A stretch of DNA of 64,000 nucleotides from JBGPLJ01 sp963826145 (GTDB taxonomy: Bacteria; Pseudomonadota; Gammaproteobacteria; Steroidobacterales; Steroidobacteraceae): positions 1,364,001-1,428,000 of the forward strand of contig CAWGVW010000001.1 of the NCBI GenBank assembly GCA_963826145.1, read 5' to 3'. The position numbers and the translations under genes are program-made. Under the pieces are notes generated by a model, which worked only from the letters and a program-made list of their open reading frames with translations, did no database searches and was not told the origin of the DNA. Positions 17,096 to 26,703 of this stretch are shown here, piece after piece. Every line of letters begins with the position of its first letter. The first letter of the stretch is position 1.

Positions 17096-18325
17096 GTGGT
17101 CCTGTGGATTCTCCTTGAAGTCATTAGCCCGCTGCCCGGGCGTGACGTGACGATTGCGACGGGTCCTCCCGGCAGCGCCTATGGCGAATTCGGCGAGCGT
17201 TACCGCGACATACTGGCGCGCGATGGCGTGCGGCTGCATCTCGTTGCGACAAATGGCGCGATCGAGAATCTCGAGCGTTTGCGCGACCCGCGGACCAAAG
17301 TGTCCGCAGGGTTTTTGCAGGGCGGTACAACTAGCGAGCGCGATTCGCCCGATCTGGTTTCGCTCGGTACCGTGTTTTTCGAGCCGGTGTGGGTATTCTG
17401 CCGCTGCACATCGCTCGACGAACTGCTGCGTGGTCGGCCGGATGCGAGGGTGTCCATCGGCCCCACGGGAAGCGCGACGCGACCGCTCGCGCTCAAGCTG
17501 TTCGAGCTCAACCAGGTCGACACGAAGAAGCTGCAGCTCTCGGCCGATTCGCCGGAGGAAGCGGCGCGTCGATTGATCGCGAGCGAGCTGGATTTGACCG
17601 TGATCCTTTCCGCATGGGATGCGCCCGCGGTACAGCAGTTGCTGGTCGCGCCGGGCATCGAGCTCCTTAGCTTCAACCGCGCCGATGCCTATGTCGCGCG
17701 ATATCCCAAACTCAGCAAGCTCGTGTTGCCGCAGGGCGTGGCCGACCTCGGAGCTAACCGTCCGCCGATGGACGTGTTGCTGATTGCATCCAAGGCGAGC
17801 CTCGCCGTACGGCAGGATCTGCACCCGGCCCTGCGATATCTGTTGCTACGCGCGGCGATCGAAGTGCATTCGCCGCCCGGGATCTTCCAGCGGGCCAATG
17901 AATTCCCCGCGCCCGAGGCCATTGATCTGCCCGTCAGCTCCGATGCGCTGGCTGTTTACAAGTCCGGGGCCTCCATCCTGCAACGGAGCCTTCCCTTCTG
18001 GCTTGCGGATCTCGTGCAGCGGCTGCTCGTCATCGTGCTGCCGATCGCGGGCATTCTGTATCCGCTCTGGTCCGTGCTGCCGAGGCTCTATCGCTGGCAA
18101 ATGCAGCGCCGCATCTACCGCCTCTATCGCGAACTGCTGTCCATCGAGCGCACATTACAGCAGACCACGGATCCCACAGAGCGTGCGCAGTTGATCGCGC
18201 GCATCGAAGATCTCAATCACCGGGTGCTCGGACTGAAGATGCCGCGGTCCTTCGGCGAGATGAGCTTCAACCTGCAGATGCATGTGCAGCGCGCCCTGAA
18301 CGACAGTGCCCGCAAAGAATCCTGA
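17096..18325 (+). CDS. TAXI-type TRAP transporter solute-binding protein with two membrane helices
   Basis: A 409-residue reading from GTG 17096. The frame is open upstream to 17009 and the extra residues (LGIAALTVTAVVVLW) complete an N-terminal membrane helix, so the true start is probably upstream and lost or non-standard. The periplasmic domain has the TAXI/NMT1-like features DVTIATGPPGSAYGEFGERY, VSIGPTGSATRPLALKLFEL and EAARRLIASELDLTVILSAW. A second helix (LVQRLLVIVLPIAGILYPLW) is followed by a basic cytoplasmic coiled segment (LYRELLSIERTLQQT). Such proteins bind small organic anions such as glutamate. No permease subunits lie nearby, so it could be a sensor or an orphan receptor. Start position uncertain. 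Confidence 0.75.
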   Translation: MVLWILLEVISPLPGRDVTIATGPPGSAYGEFGERYRDILARDGVRLHLVATNGAIENLERLRDPRTKVSAGFLQGGTTSERDSPDLVSLGTVFFEPVWVFCRCTSLDELLRGRPDARVSIGPTGSATRPLALKLFELNQVDTKKLQLSADSPEEAARRLIASELDLTVILSAWDAPAVQQLLVAPGIELLSFNRADAYVARYPKLSKLVLPQGVADLGANRPPMDVLLIASKASLAVRQDLHPALRYLLLRAAIEVHSPPGIFQRANEFPAPEAIDLPVSSDALAVYKSGASILQRSLPFWLADLVQRLLVIVLPIAGILYPLWSVLPRLYRWQMQRRIYRLYRELLSIERTLQQTTDPTERAQLIARIEDLNHRVLGLKMPRSFGEMSFNLQMHVQRALNDSARKES

Positions 18326-18366
18326 GGCGCCGCATTAGGCGGTCAGCTTGCGGCCGACGTGGCCAG

Positions 18367-20686
18367 CTACTGTCCGCCGAGCCGATGAAGCAATTCCTGC
18401 GCCTGTGGGTCGCCGGGTGAGATTTCAACGAGCGTCCTGGCCCAGCGAACGGCTGCGGCGCGGTCCCCGGCGCGGGCGCTGTACTCGACCAGCGCCATCA
18501 CGATCTCCCGGTTGTCTGCAAAGTGCCGGTGCGCAGTCTCGAGCACCTTGATCGCGCCGCGAACATCGCCAAGTTCGTTCAGCGCAATCGCATGAACGTA
18601 CGCGTAGCGGGCAATGTCCGGCCGCAGCTGCGATGCACGGGCGAGTTCATTCGTGGCTTCCGGCAGTCGTTTCTGGCGCACGAGCGCGAGGCCCAGCGCT
18701 TCATGCAGCTCGGCCGTTTGCGCATCGACCTTGAGGCCCGCGCGTAGCGCTTGCTCGGCCTTCCCCTCCTCGCCCTGGCTGCGATATAGGTCGGCGAGAT
18801 TGACGTACGAAGGCACGAAGGACGGTTGCAGCCGGATCGCCGCTTCGAATGCTTGCTCTGCTGCCTGCGGATTCCCGAGACGCATCTCAAGCATGCCGAG
18901 ATTCACACGGGCATCGGCGCGATCGGCGTTGTATGACTGAACTTCGCGGTAGTCCGCGACCGCCGCATCGAATGCATTCTGCTGGTCGGGTGCAAGCGAA
19001 CCCGGTTTGCTGTCGAGCAGGTTGCCGAGCGCCTCGAGCCGGACGCTGCGCGCCGGATCGGCAAGGAGAGGAAACGCGAGCGACACGCGCGTTTGCGGAT
19101 CAAGACCTGCGAGAGCCTCCATTGCCGCGCGGCGCACGAGCGCATTGTCATCTTTGGCACGACTGGGCAATCACTGGCAGGGAGTTGGCACTCAGGTAAG
19201 ACGACAGCAGCGACACTGCAGTGGCACGTGCTATGGCCGGCATCGAATCGTCCGCGGCAACGCTTGCCAGGGCCTGTTCGGCACCGGGCAGAGCGTTGCG
19301 CCCCGCATGAATCGCTTCGGCATAGCGGGGCCCGCGCAGACGCTCGGGACCATACCAGTGCACGATCGCCGCGGCGGCCCAGTTCGCGTCTCGTTTGTCG
19401 TGGCACGCTGTGCAGGCGTCCGGTGAGCCAACCTTCGCGGATAGATCCGGCCGCGGCACACGGAAGCTGTGATCGCGCCGGCCGTCGATCACCATGTACT
19501 TGCGTTCGACCATATGGCACGAGACGCACTGCGCGGCCTCGGTCCCCGCCGTGTGAAAGTGATGTGTCGGTGTGTCGTAGTGACTGGACTGGTGGCACTG
19601 CGCGCAGACGGCGTTGCCCGTGGCGCGCAGCTGTCCGCTGTGTGGATCGTGGCAGTTCGAACAGGTGACGCCCTGCGCGTACATGCGGCTTTGCAGGAAC
19701 GATCCGTACTCATAGACCTCGTCGAGATTTTGCCCGTCGTCGTAGTACAGCCCTGCGTCGAGCGCGGCCACTCGATACGATTGTTCCAGCGGATCGCCCG
19801 GACGGTAGCCCGGTAACAATTGCGCTCGGCGCGCATGACAGCGACCGCAGGTTTCGACTTCGAGCGGCGCTTTCGCTGCCTGCCGCCTCTTCGCGATGGG
19901 ATCGCCGCCCTGAAAGGCCCAGCGGCCAACAGGATTCTCAAGCGCGATCATCAGCCCCTGCGTCGGATCGGAACTCTTCTCGTGCGCATTTGCCCAGGCC
20001 ACGTGCAGCGAGCCAGGACCATGGCAGGCCTCGCACGAGACATTCACGTCCGTCCAGTTCGTTTCGAAGCGATCGCCGTCCGGGTGATAGTTCTTCTTGA
20101 GGTCGGTCGAGTGACAGTCCGCGCACATGTGATTCCAGTTCTGCGCGGGGCCGGTCCAGTGGAGCACGTCGTGATGATCGATCTTCTCGTTCGGGTACAG
20201 ATGAAACCAGCGTTGGCCGCCCTGCGCCTTCGGCCTGGTGTCCCAGGCAATGCTGAGCGCCTGCAACCGCCCCTGCGGCAACTCGAGCAAGTACTGCTGC
20301 AGAGGTTGAACACCGAAGGTGTACGCCACGCGAAAATCCGCAAGCCGGCCATCCGCGCCGTCGGTGCGCACATAAAACTCAGCATCGCGGCGGAAGAAAT
20401 TCGACTCGACGCCGTTCTTGGAGAATTTCGCGTCCGCGAAATTCCCGAGGACCGTTGTCGTGTTCGCGGGTTGCATCGCGAGCGCGTGATGAGAGTCGCG
20501 CCAGAGGGCTGCCTCCGCGGCGTGGCACGCAACGCACTGCGCGCCGCCTACGTACGTTGCCACGGCCTTGGCGATAGCGGGTGCCTGCGAAGGTCCCGCG
20601 GACTCGCGGCTGCATCCGGCGAGCGCCAAGTGCGTGACCGCGAGTGCGATCAGCGCCAGTTGGCCTCGCCGGGAATTGAGATCCAG
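18367..20686 (-). CDS. Octaheme c-type cytochrome lipoprotein with HEAT/TPR tail (one frameshift)
   Basis: About 770 residues. The N-terminal half carries eight CxxCH heme sites: CVACH, CADCH, CEACH, CGRCH, CSNCH, CAQCH, CVSCH, CTACH. It has a lipobox LALAGC, so it is predicted to be a periplasmic lipoprotein electron carrier or reductase. Near 19150-19170 the frame changes by one base, and the sequence continues as a HEAT-like segment (ALVRRAAMEALAGLDP) and four to five TPR units (for example NPQAAEQAFEAAIRLQPSFV). Multiheme cytochromes with C-terminal TPRs are a known but poorly characterised family. No ATG precedes the signal sequence: a TTG at 20629 would cut it, so I place the start at CTG 20686, just after the upstream gene's TAG. 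Redox partner unknown. Confidence 0.75.
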
Positions 20687-20687
20687 G

Positions 20688-21260
20688 CTATTTCGCCGGC
20701 GGATTCGGGAAGTTCGAGAAGATCTGGGCTATCACCGCATCGATCGCGGGACCCGGATTATCGACTGCCGATTGCTGGACACGTCCTTCGGCAAGGCCTT
20801 GCCACACGAGCGCATTGTTCTTGACGCTGACGAGGTCGATGCTCAACGTCCCCGCCTTGTAGTTCACGGTTTCGACATCGTATGGATAGCCGCCCCAGGC
20901 CCCGTACATGCCGCCACGGTATCCGTAGTAGCCGACGCCCATGCTCGCCGACGGCGTCGAGCGGATGTCCTGCTTGTCAGCGATATTGAGATAGAAATTC
21001 ACGCGCAGGTCCGGATCCTGCTCGCTGTACGTGTAGCCGACACGCTCCAGTTGCGTGCGCGTGGCCTGCTTCAGGCGGTTGGTGACGATGGTCGAGTATT
21101 GCGCGCGATCGGTCGCCACCTTGTCGAAGAAGGCGAACGTCTTGAACGATCTGACGTCGACCGCCGGATCGTGATCGACGCGAATCGCCGGGCCGCTTTC
21201 GCATCCCGCGACCAGGGCGAACGACACTGTGGCGGCGAGAAGCCAAAGGATCTTGCGCAT
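20688..21260 (-). CDS. DUF4136 family lipoprotein
   Basis: A 190-residue lipoprotein (lipobox ALVAGC, Cys20). The mature part contains VDHDPAVDVRSFKTFAFFDK and ARTQLERVGY-like features, then TLSIDLVSVKNNALVWQGLAEGRV and a C-terminal helix AIDAVIAQIFSNFPNPP. This is the DUF4136 layout, with a tyrosine/glycine-rich loop (YYGYRGGMYGAWGGYPYD) inserted in the middle. Members are common outer-membrane lipoproteins of unknown function. Its stop codon TAG (20690-20688) directly abuts the cytochrome gene, so the two are probably cotranscribed. The tRNA-Pro gene lies 40 bases upstream. Confidence 0.75.
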   Translation of the reverse strand: MRKILWLLAATVSFALVAGCESGPAIRVDHDPAVDVRSFKTFAFFDKVATDRAQYSTIVTNRLKQATRTQLERVGYTYSEQDPDLRVNFYLNIADKQDIRSTPSASMGVGYYGYRGGMYGAWGGYPYDVETVNYKAGTLSIDLVSVKNNALVWQGLAEGRVQQSAVDNPGPAIDAVIAQIFSNFPNPPAK

Positions 21261-21300
21261 GAGAACTCCCTATCCGTTTGAGTTTTGGCGGTTCAAATAA

Positions 21301-21377
<77 letters not shown>

Positions 21378-21426
21378 ACCGAGGGACTCGAGATTCTAGC
21401 GGAAGGTGCGCCGCGTCGTGCGCCTG

Positions 21427-21783
21427 CTAGCGCCTGAGGATCTTGATGAGCTCTTCGAGCTCCATGCGGAGCTGCCGCACGATCTGCTGACTCTGATTCA
21501 GATCGTCCCGCGCCTCATCGCCCGTCAGGCGCTGACGCGCACCGCCGATCGTGAAGCCCTGCTCGTAGAGGAGGCTCCTGATCTGGCGGATGATGATGAC
21601 GTCCTGGCGCTGGTAGTAGCGGCGATTGCCGCGCCGCTTCACGGGCTTGAGCTGCGGAAACTCCTGCTCCCAGTAGCGCAGCACGTGCGGCTTCACGCCG
21701 CAGAGGTCGCTGACCTCTCCGATCGTGAAATAGCGCTTGCCCGGGATCGGCGGGAGTTCGTCGTTATTGCTTGGTTCCAGCAT
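21427..21783 (-). CDS. MerR family transcriptional regulator
   Basis: A 118-residue protein with an N-terminal MerR helix-turn-helix (RYFTIGEVSDLCGVKPHVLR, residues 17-36) and the wing RRGNRRYYQRQDV. A coiled-coil helix (LNQSQQIVRQLRMELEELIK) forms the dimer interface. There is no C-terminal effector domain and no metal-binding cysteines, so this is the short MerR-like protein that regularly follows ihfA in Gammaproteobacteria. Its target is not established. Its start overlaps the end of ihfA by 20 bases, so the two are translated from one message. Confidence 0.85.
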   Translation of the reverse strand: MLEPSNNDELPPIPGKRYFTIGEVSDLCGVKPHVLRYWEQEFPQLKPVKRRGNRRYYQRQDVIIIRQIRSLLYEQGFTIGGARQRLTGDEARDDLNQSQQIVRQLRMELEELIKILRR

Positions 21784-22066
21784 AAGCCTCGACCCGTGCT
21801 TTTAGTTTTTGTCCGGGGCGGAAGGTCACGACGCGCCGCGCGCTGATCGGGATTTCTTCGCCCGTCTTGGGGTTTCGGCCCGGCCGCTGATTCTTGTCGC
21901 GCAAGTCGAAATTGCCGAAGCCGGAAAGCTTCACCTGCTCTCCGCCGGCAAGCGCCGCGCGCACTTCCTCGAAAAAGAGGTCGACCAGCTCGCGCGCCTC
22001 GCGTTTGTTGAGGCCGAGCTGATTGAACAGGGCTTCCGCCATCTCTGCTTTGGTGAGTGCTGGCAT
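21764..22066 (-). CDS. ihfA: Integration host factor subunit alpha
   Basis: A 100-residue HU/IHF-family protein. It has the N-terminal LTKAEMAEALFNQLGLNKRE and the DNA-bending arm GRNPKTGEEIPISARRVVTF with the intercalating proline. KARVEAYAG closes the sequence. IHF alpha pairs with IHF beta to bend DNA by about 160 degrees at specific sites in promoters, origins and recombination sites. The beta subunit is not in this window. The gene follows pheT by 3 bases and overlaps the MerR-like gene, the classical arrangement. It is intact, unlike pheS upstream. Confidence 0.95.
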   Translation of the reverse strand: MPALTKAEMAEALFNQLGLNKREARELVDLFFEEVRAALAGGEQVKLSGFGNFDLRDKNQRPGRNPKTGEEIPISARRVVTFRPGQKLKARVEAYAGTKQ

Positions 22067-22069
22067 GGA

Positions 22070-24454
22070 TTACTGATCTCGTATCGTGGCGCCGAATTGC
22101 GTAGCCAGGCGCTCTTTTACGGCGGTCACCACGGCATCGGCTTCCTGGTCAGTCAACGTGCGAGAATTTTCTTGTAAAATCAGGCCTAAAGCAATGCTTT
22201 TTCGTGTTGCTTCTATTTTCGGTCCGCGGTAGATATCGAAGACTTTAAGCTCCCTCAGCAGACCGCGCGCCGTAACACTAACATTTTCCTTGAGTTGCGC
22301 CAGTGGGAGCGATTCGTCGACAACCACGGCTAGGTCGCGCCGAATGGCGGGGAATCGCGAAACTGAAGCGAAATTAGGAACTTCCGCCGCGAGCGCGCCG
22401 CGCGACTCGAGTTCGAAGAGGTACGGCCCTCGTGGCAGATCGAGTTTTCGCGTGAGATCCGGATGCATCTGGCCGACCCAGCCGACCGCGACGTCTTTCC
22501 GGAAAATACGTGCGCTGCGACCGGGATGCAGGCACGCGCGCGTCGTCGGCTCGAATCGAAACTCATCCGCTCGGCCTGTCGCACTCAGGATCGCCTCGAT
22601 GTCGCCCTTCACGTCGTAGAAGTCGACGGATTCGCCGCGACCGGTCGCCCACTGCTCCGGTTGGGCCGCGCCGTAGACGGCGCCTGAGATCGTGTCGGTC
22701 TCAACGATCTCGGTGCCCGCGCGCTCAAAGCGACGGCCTGCCTCGCATAGCCGCACCCGGTCCTGCTGCCGTCGCAGATTCTCGATGAGAGCCTGCACGA
22801 GTCCGGGCCAGAGCGATGCGCGCATAACCGAGAGGTTCTGAGCGATCGGATTCGCAAGGGGGATCTGCGCGGCCTCGGGCAAAAAGAGGCGCTCCATTTC
22901 CGGGTCGATGAAGCTATAGGTGATCGCTTCCTGGTAACCACGCGATGTCAGGATGGCGACCGCACGGTCTGCGCCGAGCGATCGCTCTGTCGCCGGGAGC
23001 GGCGTCGCCTGCGAAATTGCCGGCGCCTCGCCAATCTCGTCATAGCCGCTCACCCGCGCGACCTCTTCGATCAGATCTTCCTCGATCGCGAGATCGAATC
23101 GATGGCTCGGCGGCGACAGGTGCCAGCCTTCGCGGTCGGCTCGTCCCGTGAGGCCAAGTCCTTCGAGAATCGCTTTCACGGTGCGGTCTGGAATCGCGAC
23201 CCCCAGAAGGTGCGAAATTCGCGCGCGGCGCAGCCGGATGGTCTTCGCCTTTGGCAGGTGAGCCTTGGAGACCGTGTCAGCCACTGGGCCGTAGCTGCCG
23301 CCGGCTATCTCCGCCAGCAGCTCGCTCGCCCGTTCGATCGCGCGCACGCCCCCGTTCCAGTCGACACCGCGCTCGAAGCGCTGCGACGCGTCCGTGATGA
23401 GGCCCAGCGCACGCGTGCGAACCGCGAGTGCCGTCGACTGGAAGAACGCCGCCTCGAACAGAACATCCCGCGTGGATGCGCTGACTGCCGTTCGCAGCCC
23501 CCCCATGACGCCTGCGATGCCGATCACGCCCGCTTCGTCTGCAATGACGAGCGTCTGCGACGGCAATGCGAACTCGCGACCGTCGAGAAGCGTCACGGAT
23601 TCGTCCGCGCCCGAAAGCCGCGCATGGAGCGAGCCCTGCAGCTTGGCGAGGTCGTACGCGTGCATTGGTTGGCCGAGTTCGAGCATCACGTAGTTGGTAA
23701 CGTCGACCAGCGGCGAAATTGACCGCAATCCGGCGCGCCGCAATTTCTCCTGCAGCCAGATCGGTGACTTCGCCGAGTTATCGACGCCGCGCACGACCCG
23801 TGAGACGAGCCGCGGACAGCCGCGTGGAGCCTCGAGCTTCACCGCAAACCGGTCCTTGTTCTTTGCCGTGACTGCACGGGGCTTCGGCGCCTTGAGCGCG
23901 CAGCCCGAAATCACCGACACCTCACGCGCGAGGCCGAGCATGCTCATGGCATCGCCGCGATTTGGCGTGACATTCACTTCGAACACCGTGTCGTCGAGCT
24001 TGAGGATGCCCCGCACGTCGCCGCCGACCGGGCTCGACGCCGGGAGTTCGAGGAGTCCCTCGCTTTGCTCGGCGAGACCGAGATCCTTTGCCGAGCACAA
24101 CATGCCTTCCGATTCGACACCGCGGAGCTTCGCCCGGCCGACATTGACGTTGCCCGGCAGTTGCGCGCCGATCATGGCAAGCGGTGCCTTCAGGCCCGCG
24201 CGCACATTGCGCGCGCCACAGACGATCGTCAGCCGATCCTTGCCATTGCTTGTGACGCGGCAGACGCTCAGTTTGTCAGCGTCCGGATGCCGCTCGACCG
24301 CGAGCACTTCGCCGACGACAACACCATTAAAGGACGGCGCCGCCGGCTCACGCGATTCGACCTCGAATCCCGCCATGGTCAGGCGGTGCGCAAGCGTCGC
24401 TGAATCCCAGCGGGGATTCGCGAGCTCGCGGAGCCACTGTTCGCTGACGCGCAT
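22070..24454 (-). CDS. pheT: Phenylalanine--tRNA ligase beta subunit
   Basis: A 794-residue protein with the full bacterial domain order. The N-terminal region is MRVSEQWLRELANPRWDS, and an EMAP/OB-type tRNA-binding domain (about 40-150) contains KLSVCRVTSNGKDRLTIVCGA. B3/B4 editing domains, with VTNYVMLELGQPMHAYDLAKL, follow. The B5 domain has EEDLIEEVARVSGYDEIG. The catalytic-like core and a C-terminal FDX-ACB domain (RFPAIRRDLAVVVDESLPL) complete it. With PheS it forms the alpha2-beta2 enzyme that charges tRNA-Phe, and the B3/B4 module hydrolyses mischarged tyrosine. It is intact, starts 3 bases after the pheS stop and ends 3 bases before the ihfA start. Confidence 0.97.
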   Translation of the reverse strand: MRVSEQWLRELANPRWDSATLAHRLTMAGFEVESREPAAPSFNGVVVGEVLAVERHPDADKLSVCRVTSNGKDRLTIVCGARNVRAGLKAPLAMIGAQLPGNVNVGRAKLRGVESEGMLCSAKDLGLAEQSEGLLELPASSPVGGDVRGILKLDDTVFEVNVTPNRGDAMSMLGLAREVSVISGCALKAPKPRAVTAKNKDRFAVKLEAPRGCPRLVSRVVRGVDNSAKSPIWLQEKLRRAGLRSISPLVDVTNYVMLELGQPMHAYDLAKLQGSLHARLSGADESVTLLDGREFALPSQTLVIADEAGVIGIAGVMGGLRTAVSASTRDVLFEAAFFQSTALAVRTRALGLITDASQRFERGVDWNGGVRAIERASELLAEIAGGSYGPVADTVSKAHLPKAKTIRLRRARISHLLGVAIPDRTVKAILEGLGLTGRADREGWHLSPPSHRFDLAIEEDLIEEVARVSGYDEIGEAPAISQATPLPATERSLGADRAVAILTSRGYQEAITYSFIDPEMERLFLPEAAQIPLANPIAQNLSVMRASLWPGLVQALIENLRRQQDRVRLCEAGRRFERAGTEIVETDTISGAVYGAAQPEQWATGRGESVDFYDVKGDIEAILSATGRADEFRFEPTTRACLHPGRSARIFRKDVAVGWVGQMHPDLTRKLDLPRGPYLFELESRGALAAEVPNFASVSRFPAIRRDLAVVVDESLPLAQLKENVSVTARGLLRELKVFDIYRGPKIEATRKSIALGLILQENSRTLTDQEADAVVTAVKERLATQFGATIRDQ

Positions 24455-24457
24455 GGC

Positions 24458-25483
24458 TCAGCCCGCCCGGAACTGCGCGAGGAAGCGCAGATCGTTCTCG
24501 AAGAAAAGGCGCAAGTCCGGAATCTGATAGCGGAGCATCGCCATGCGATCGATTCCCATGCCGAACGCGTAGCCTGTGTAGCGCTCCGGATCGATCCCGA
24601 CCTGCCTGAAGACATTCGGGTGCACCATGCCGCAGCCAAGCACCTCGACCCAGCCGGTGCGCTTGCACGACGCGCAGCCTGGGCCGCCGCACAGGAGGCA
24701 CTCGATGTCGACCTCGGCGGAGGGCTCCGTAAAGGGGAAATAGGACGGGCGAAAGCGCATCTTGAGCTTGCGCTCGAAGAAGAGCTCCATGAACTGGTGC
24801 AGCATCGACTTGAGATTTGCGAGGCTGATCCCCTCGTCGACCACCAGGCCTTCGATCTGGTGAAACATCGGTGTGTGCGTCATGTCCGAGTCGCAGCGAT
24901 AGACCCGGCCGGGAGCGACGATGCGTAGCGGGGGTTTGCGCGATTGCATGACGCGCACCTGCACGTTCGAGGTGTGCGTGCGCAGGAGCTTGCCGTCCGG
25001 AAAGTAGAACGTGTCGTGCATCGCGCGGGCCGGATGCAGTTCCGGGATGTTGAGCGCTTCGAAGTTGTGGAATTCATCTTCCACTTCCGGGCCTTCGACG
25101 ACTTCGAAGCCCGGCGCCGCCGAAGATCTTTTCCATGCGACGCCGTACGCTGCGTGACGGGATGAAACCCGCCCTGCTCCTGTCCCCGGCCCGGCACGGT
25201 GACGTCGATCGCACCCGCGGCAAGGTCTGCCGCAACGAACTCACGTTCGAGATGCGCTCTGCGCGCCTCGATGGCAGCCGTGACCGTCTGTCTTCGCCTG
25301 ATTGATCGTCTGACCGGCGGCCGCCCGCTCGCTCGCCTCAAGCGCGCCGAGGGTTTTCAGCTGCTCGGTGATCAGCCCGCGCTTGCCGAGCAGCCGCACG
25401 CGCACCGAGTCGAGCTCGGAGAGACTCGCGGTACTCTCGATCTCCCGGGTGACGTTCGCGATCAGCGACTCGATCGACTCCAC
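24458..25483 (-). CDS. pheS: Phenylalanine--tRNA ligase alpha subunit (several indels)
   Basis: The gene for the catalytic subunit is readable across frames. The N-terminal coiled-coil begins MESIESLIANVTREIESTAS, with VRVRLLGKRGLITEQLKTLG following (from 25483). Near 25290 the frame moves to IEARRAHLEREFVAADLA and VTVPGRGQEQGGFHPVTQ. Between 25165 and 25090 at least two further one-base changes lead to EDEFHNFEALNIPELHPARA. The remaining C-terminal half is intact, with motif 2-like FKVRxx-equivalent VYRCDSDMTHTPMFHQIEGL, FTEPSAEVDIECLLCGG and motif 3 GYAFGMGIDRMAMLRY. The protein is essential for translation, so the breaks are almost certainly sequencing errors. It lies between rplT and pheT. 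Confidence 0.9.
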
Positions 25484-25494
25484 GGCCGGCTCCG

Positions 25495-25854
25495 CTAGGC
25501 GGCGACGGCCGACTTCGCCTTCTCCGCGATGGCGCCGAAGGCGGCTGGATCGCTCACCGCGATCTCGGCCAGCACCTTGCGGTCGATCGCGAGGTTCGCC
25601 TTCTTCAGGCCGTTGATCAACACGCTGTATGAGAGCCCGTGCTCGCGTGCGGCGGCATTGATGCGCGCGATCCAGAGCGCACGATAGTCGCGCTTCTTGA
25701 TGCGCCGGCCCGCGTACGCGTACTGGCCTGCCTTGATGACGGCCTGCTTGGCCGTGCGGAAGACCTTGCGCCGCGCGTTGTAGTAGCCCTTGGCCTTGCC
25801 AAGGATCTTCTTGTGGCGCCGACCTGCGGTGACGCCGCGTTTGACTCTTGCCAT
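25495..25854 (-). CDS. rplT: 50S ribosomal protein L20
   Basis: A 119-residue protein with the L20 sequence (MARVKRGVTAGRRHKKILG, YAGRRIKKRDYRALWIARIN, SVLINGLKKANLAIDRKVLA). It binds 23S rRNA early in assembly. In E. coli it also represses the rpmI-rplT message by binding an mRNA structure. It starts 25 bases after rpmI and ends 11 bases before pheS on the same strand, so the infC-rpmI-rplT-pheST order is conserved. It is intact. Confidence 0.98.
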   Translation of the reverse strand: MARVKRGVTAGRRHKKILGKAKGYYNARRKVFRTAKQAVIKAGQYAYAGRRIKKRDYRALWIARINAAAREHGLSYSVLINGLKKANLAIDRKVLAEIAVSDPAAFGAIAEKAKSAVAA

Positions 25855-25879
25855 GACTTAGATTCCTCGGTGGTTCGGA

Positions 25880-26077
25880 TTACTTCGCATGGGGAAGGAG
25901 CTGCGCGAGGCGCCCGACATCGGTCTCGTGGACCATGTGGGGGCTCCTCAACTGCCGCTTCGTCTTCTGCGACTTGTGACCGAGGTTATGGCGACGGTAG
26001 GCCGTGCCGCGTTTGAAGCCTTTCGCCGTTTTGCGAAAGCGCTTCGCCGCAGCCCGGTTGGTTTTCAACTTGGGCAT
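25880..26077 (-). CDS. rpmI: 50S ribosomal protein L35
   Basis: A 65-residue very basic protein with the L35 features MPKLKTNRAAAKRFRKTAKG, RGTAYRRHNLGHKSQKTKRQ and the end GRLAQLLPHAK. It is a large-subunit ribosomal protein near the exit of the 23S rRNA core. It lies between infC (101-base gap) and rplT (25-base gap). The gap to infC could hold the L20 operator, but I could not define a pseudoknot by eye. Confidence 0.97.
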   Translation of the reverse strand: MPKLKTNRAAAKRFRKTAKGFKRGTAYRRHNLGHKSQKTKRQLRSPHMVHETDVGRLAQLLPHAK

Positions 26078-26178
26078 GACATCGACTCCTCTATGTGGCC
26101 CTGCTCACAAGCTCCACTCGCGTGGCGCCGCTTGCAGGCGAATCGCAGGCTGCGGGCGTCGCCCGCCGAGCGTTGCGG

Positions 26179-26700
26179 TTACTTCTTTTTTGGCGCTATG
26201 ACCATGATCAGCTGCTTGCCCTCCATCATCGGATGCTGTTCGATCTGCCCGTAAGGGGCGAGATCGCCAACGATCCGATCGAGGAGCCGGCGGCCGATTT
26301 CCTGGTGCACCAACTCGCGGCCGCGATAACGCAAGGTTATCTTGGCTTTGTCCCCTTCCGTCAGAAAGCGGGTCAGGTTTCTGACCTTCACCTGATAGTC
26401 CGCTTCTTCCGTTCCGGGACGAAACTTCACTTCCTTGATGTGGATGACTTTCTGCTTGCGCTTCGCCGAGTGCGCCTTCTTGTTCTGCTCGAACAGGAAT
26501 TTTCCGTAGTCCATCACGCGGACGACGGGCGGTTCGGCGGTGGGCGACACTTCGACGAGATCGAGTTCCGCCGCCTGCGCCATCTGGAGCGCTTCGCTGC
26601 GGCTCATGACGCCGGCCTGCGCGCCATGTGCATCGATGACTCTCAACGTTGGGGAGTTGATCTCTTCATTGCGCCGCACGCGCTTGGCTGATGTCGCTAT
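26179..26700 (-). CDS. infC: Translation initiation factor IF-3 (ATA start)
   Basis: A 173-residue IF-3 with the N-domain (RRNEEINSPTLRVIDAHG, AELDLVEVSPTAEPPVVRVM), the linker DYGKFLFEQNKKAHSAKRKQ, and the C-domain (EVKFRPGTEEADYQVKVRNL, GRRLLDRIVGDLA). An in-frame GTG at 26679 cuts the conserved AKRVRRNEE start. A perfect GGAGG at 26713-26709 sits 8 bases before an ATA codon (26700-26698), giving (M)ATSAKRVRRNEE. Non-AUG starts in infC (AUU in E. coli) are known and let IF-3 limit its own synthesis, so I choose ATA. IF-3 keeps ribosomal subunits apart and proofreads start codons. The start overlaps the region just after the thrS stop. Confidence 0.92.
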   Translation of the reverse strand: MATSAKRVRRNEEINSPTLRVIDAHGAQAGVMSRSEALQMAQAAELDLVEVSPTAEPPVVRVMDYGKFLFEQNKKAHSAKRKQKVIHIKEVKFRPGTEEADYQVKVRNLTRFLTEGDKAKITLRYRGRELVHQEIGRRLLDRIVGDLAPYGQIEQHPMMEGKQLIMVIAPKKK

Positions 26701-26703
26701 AAC

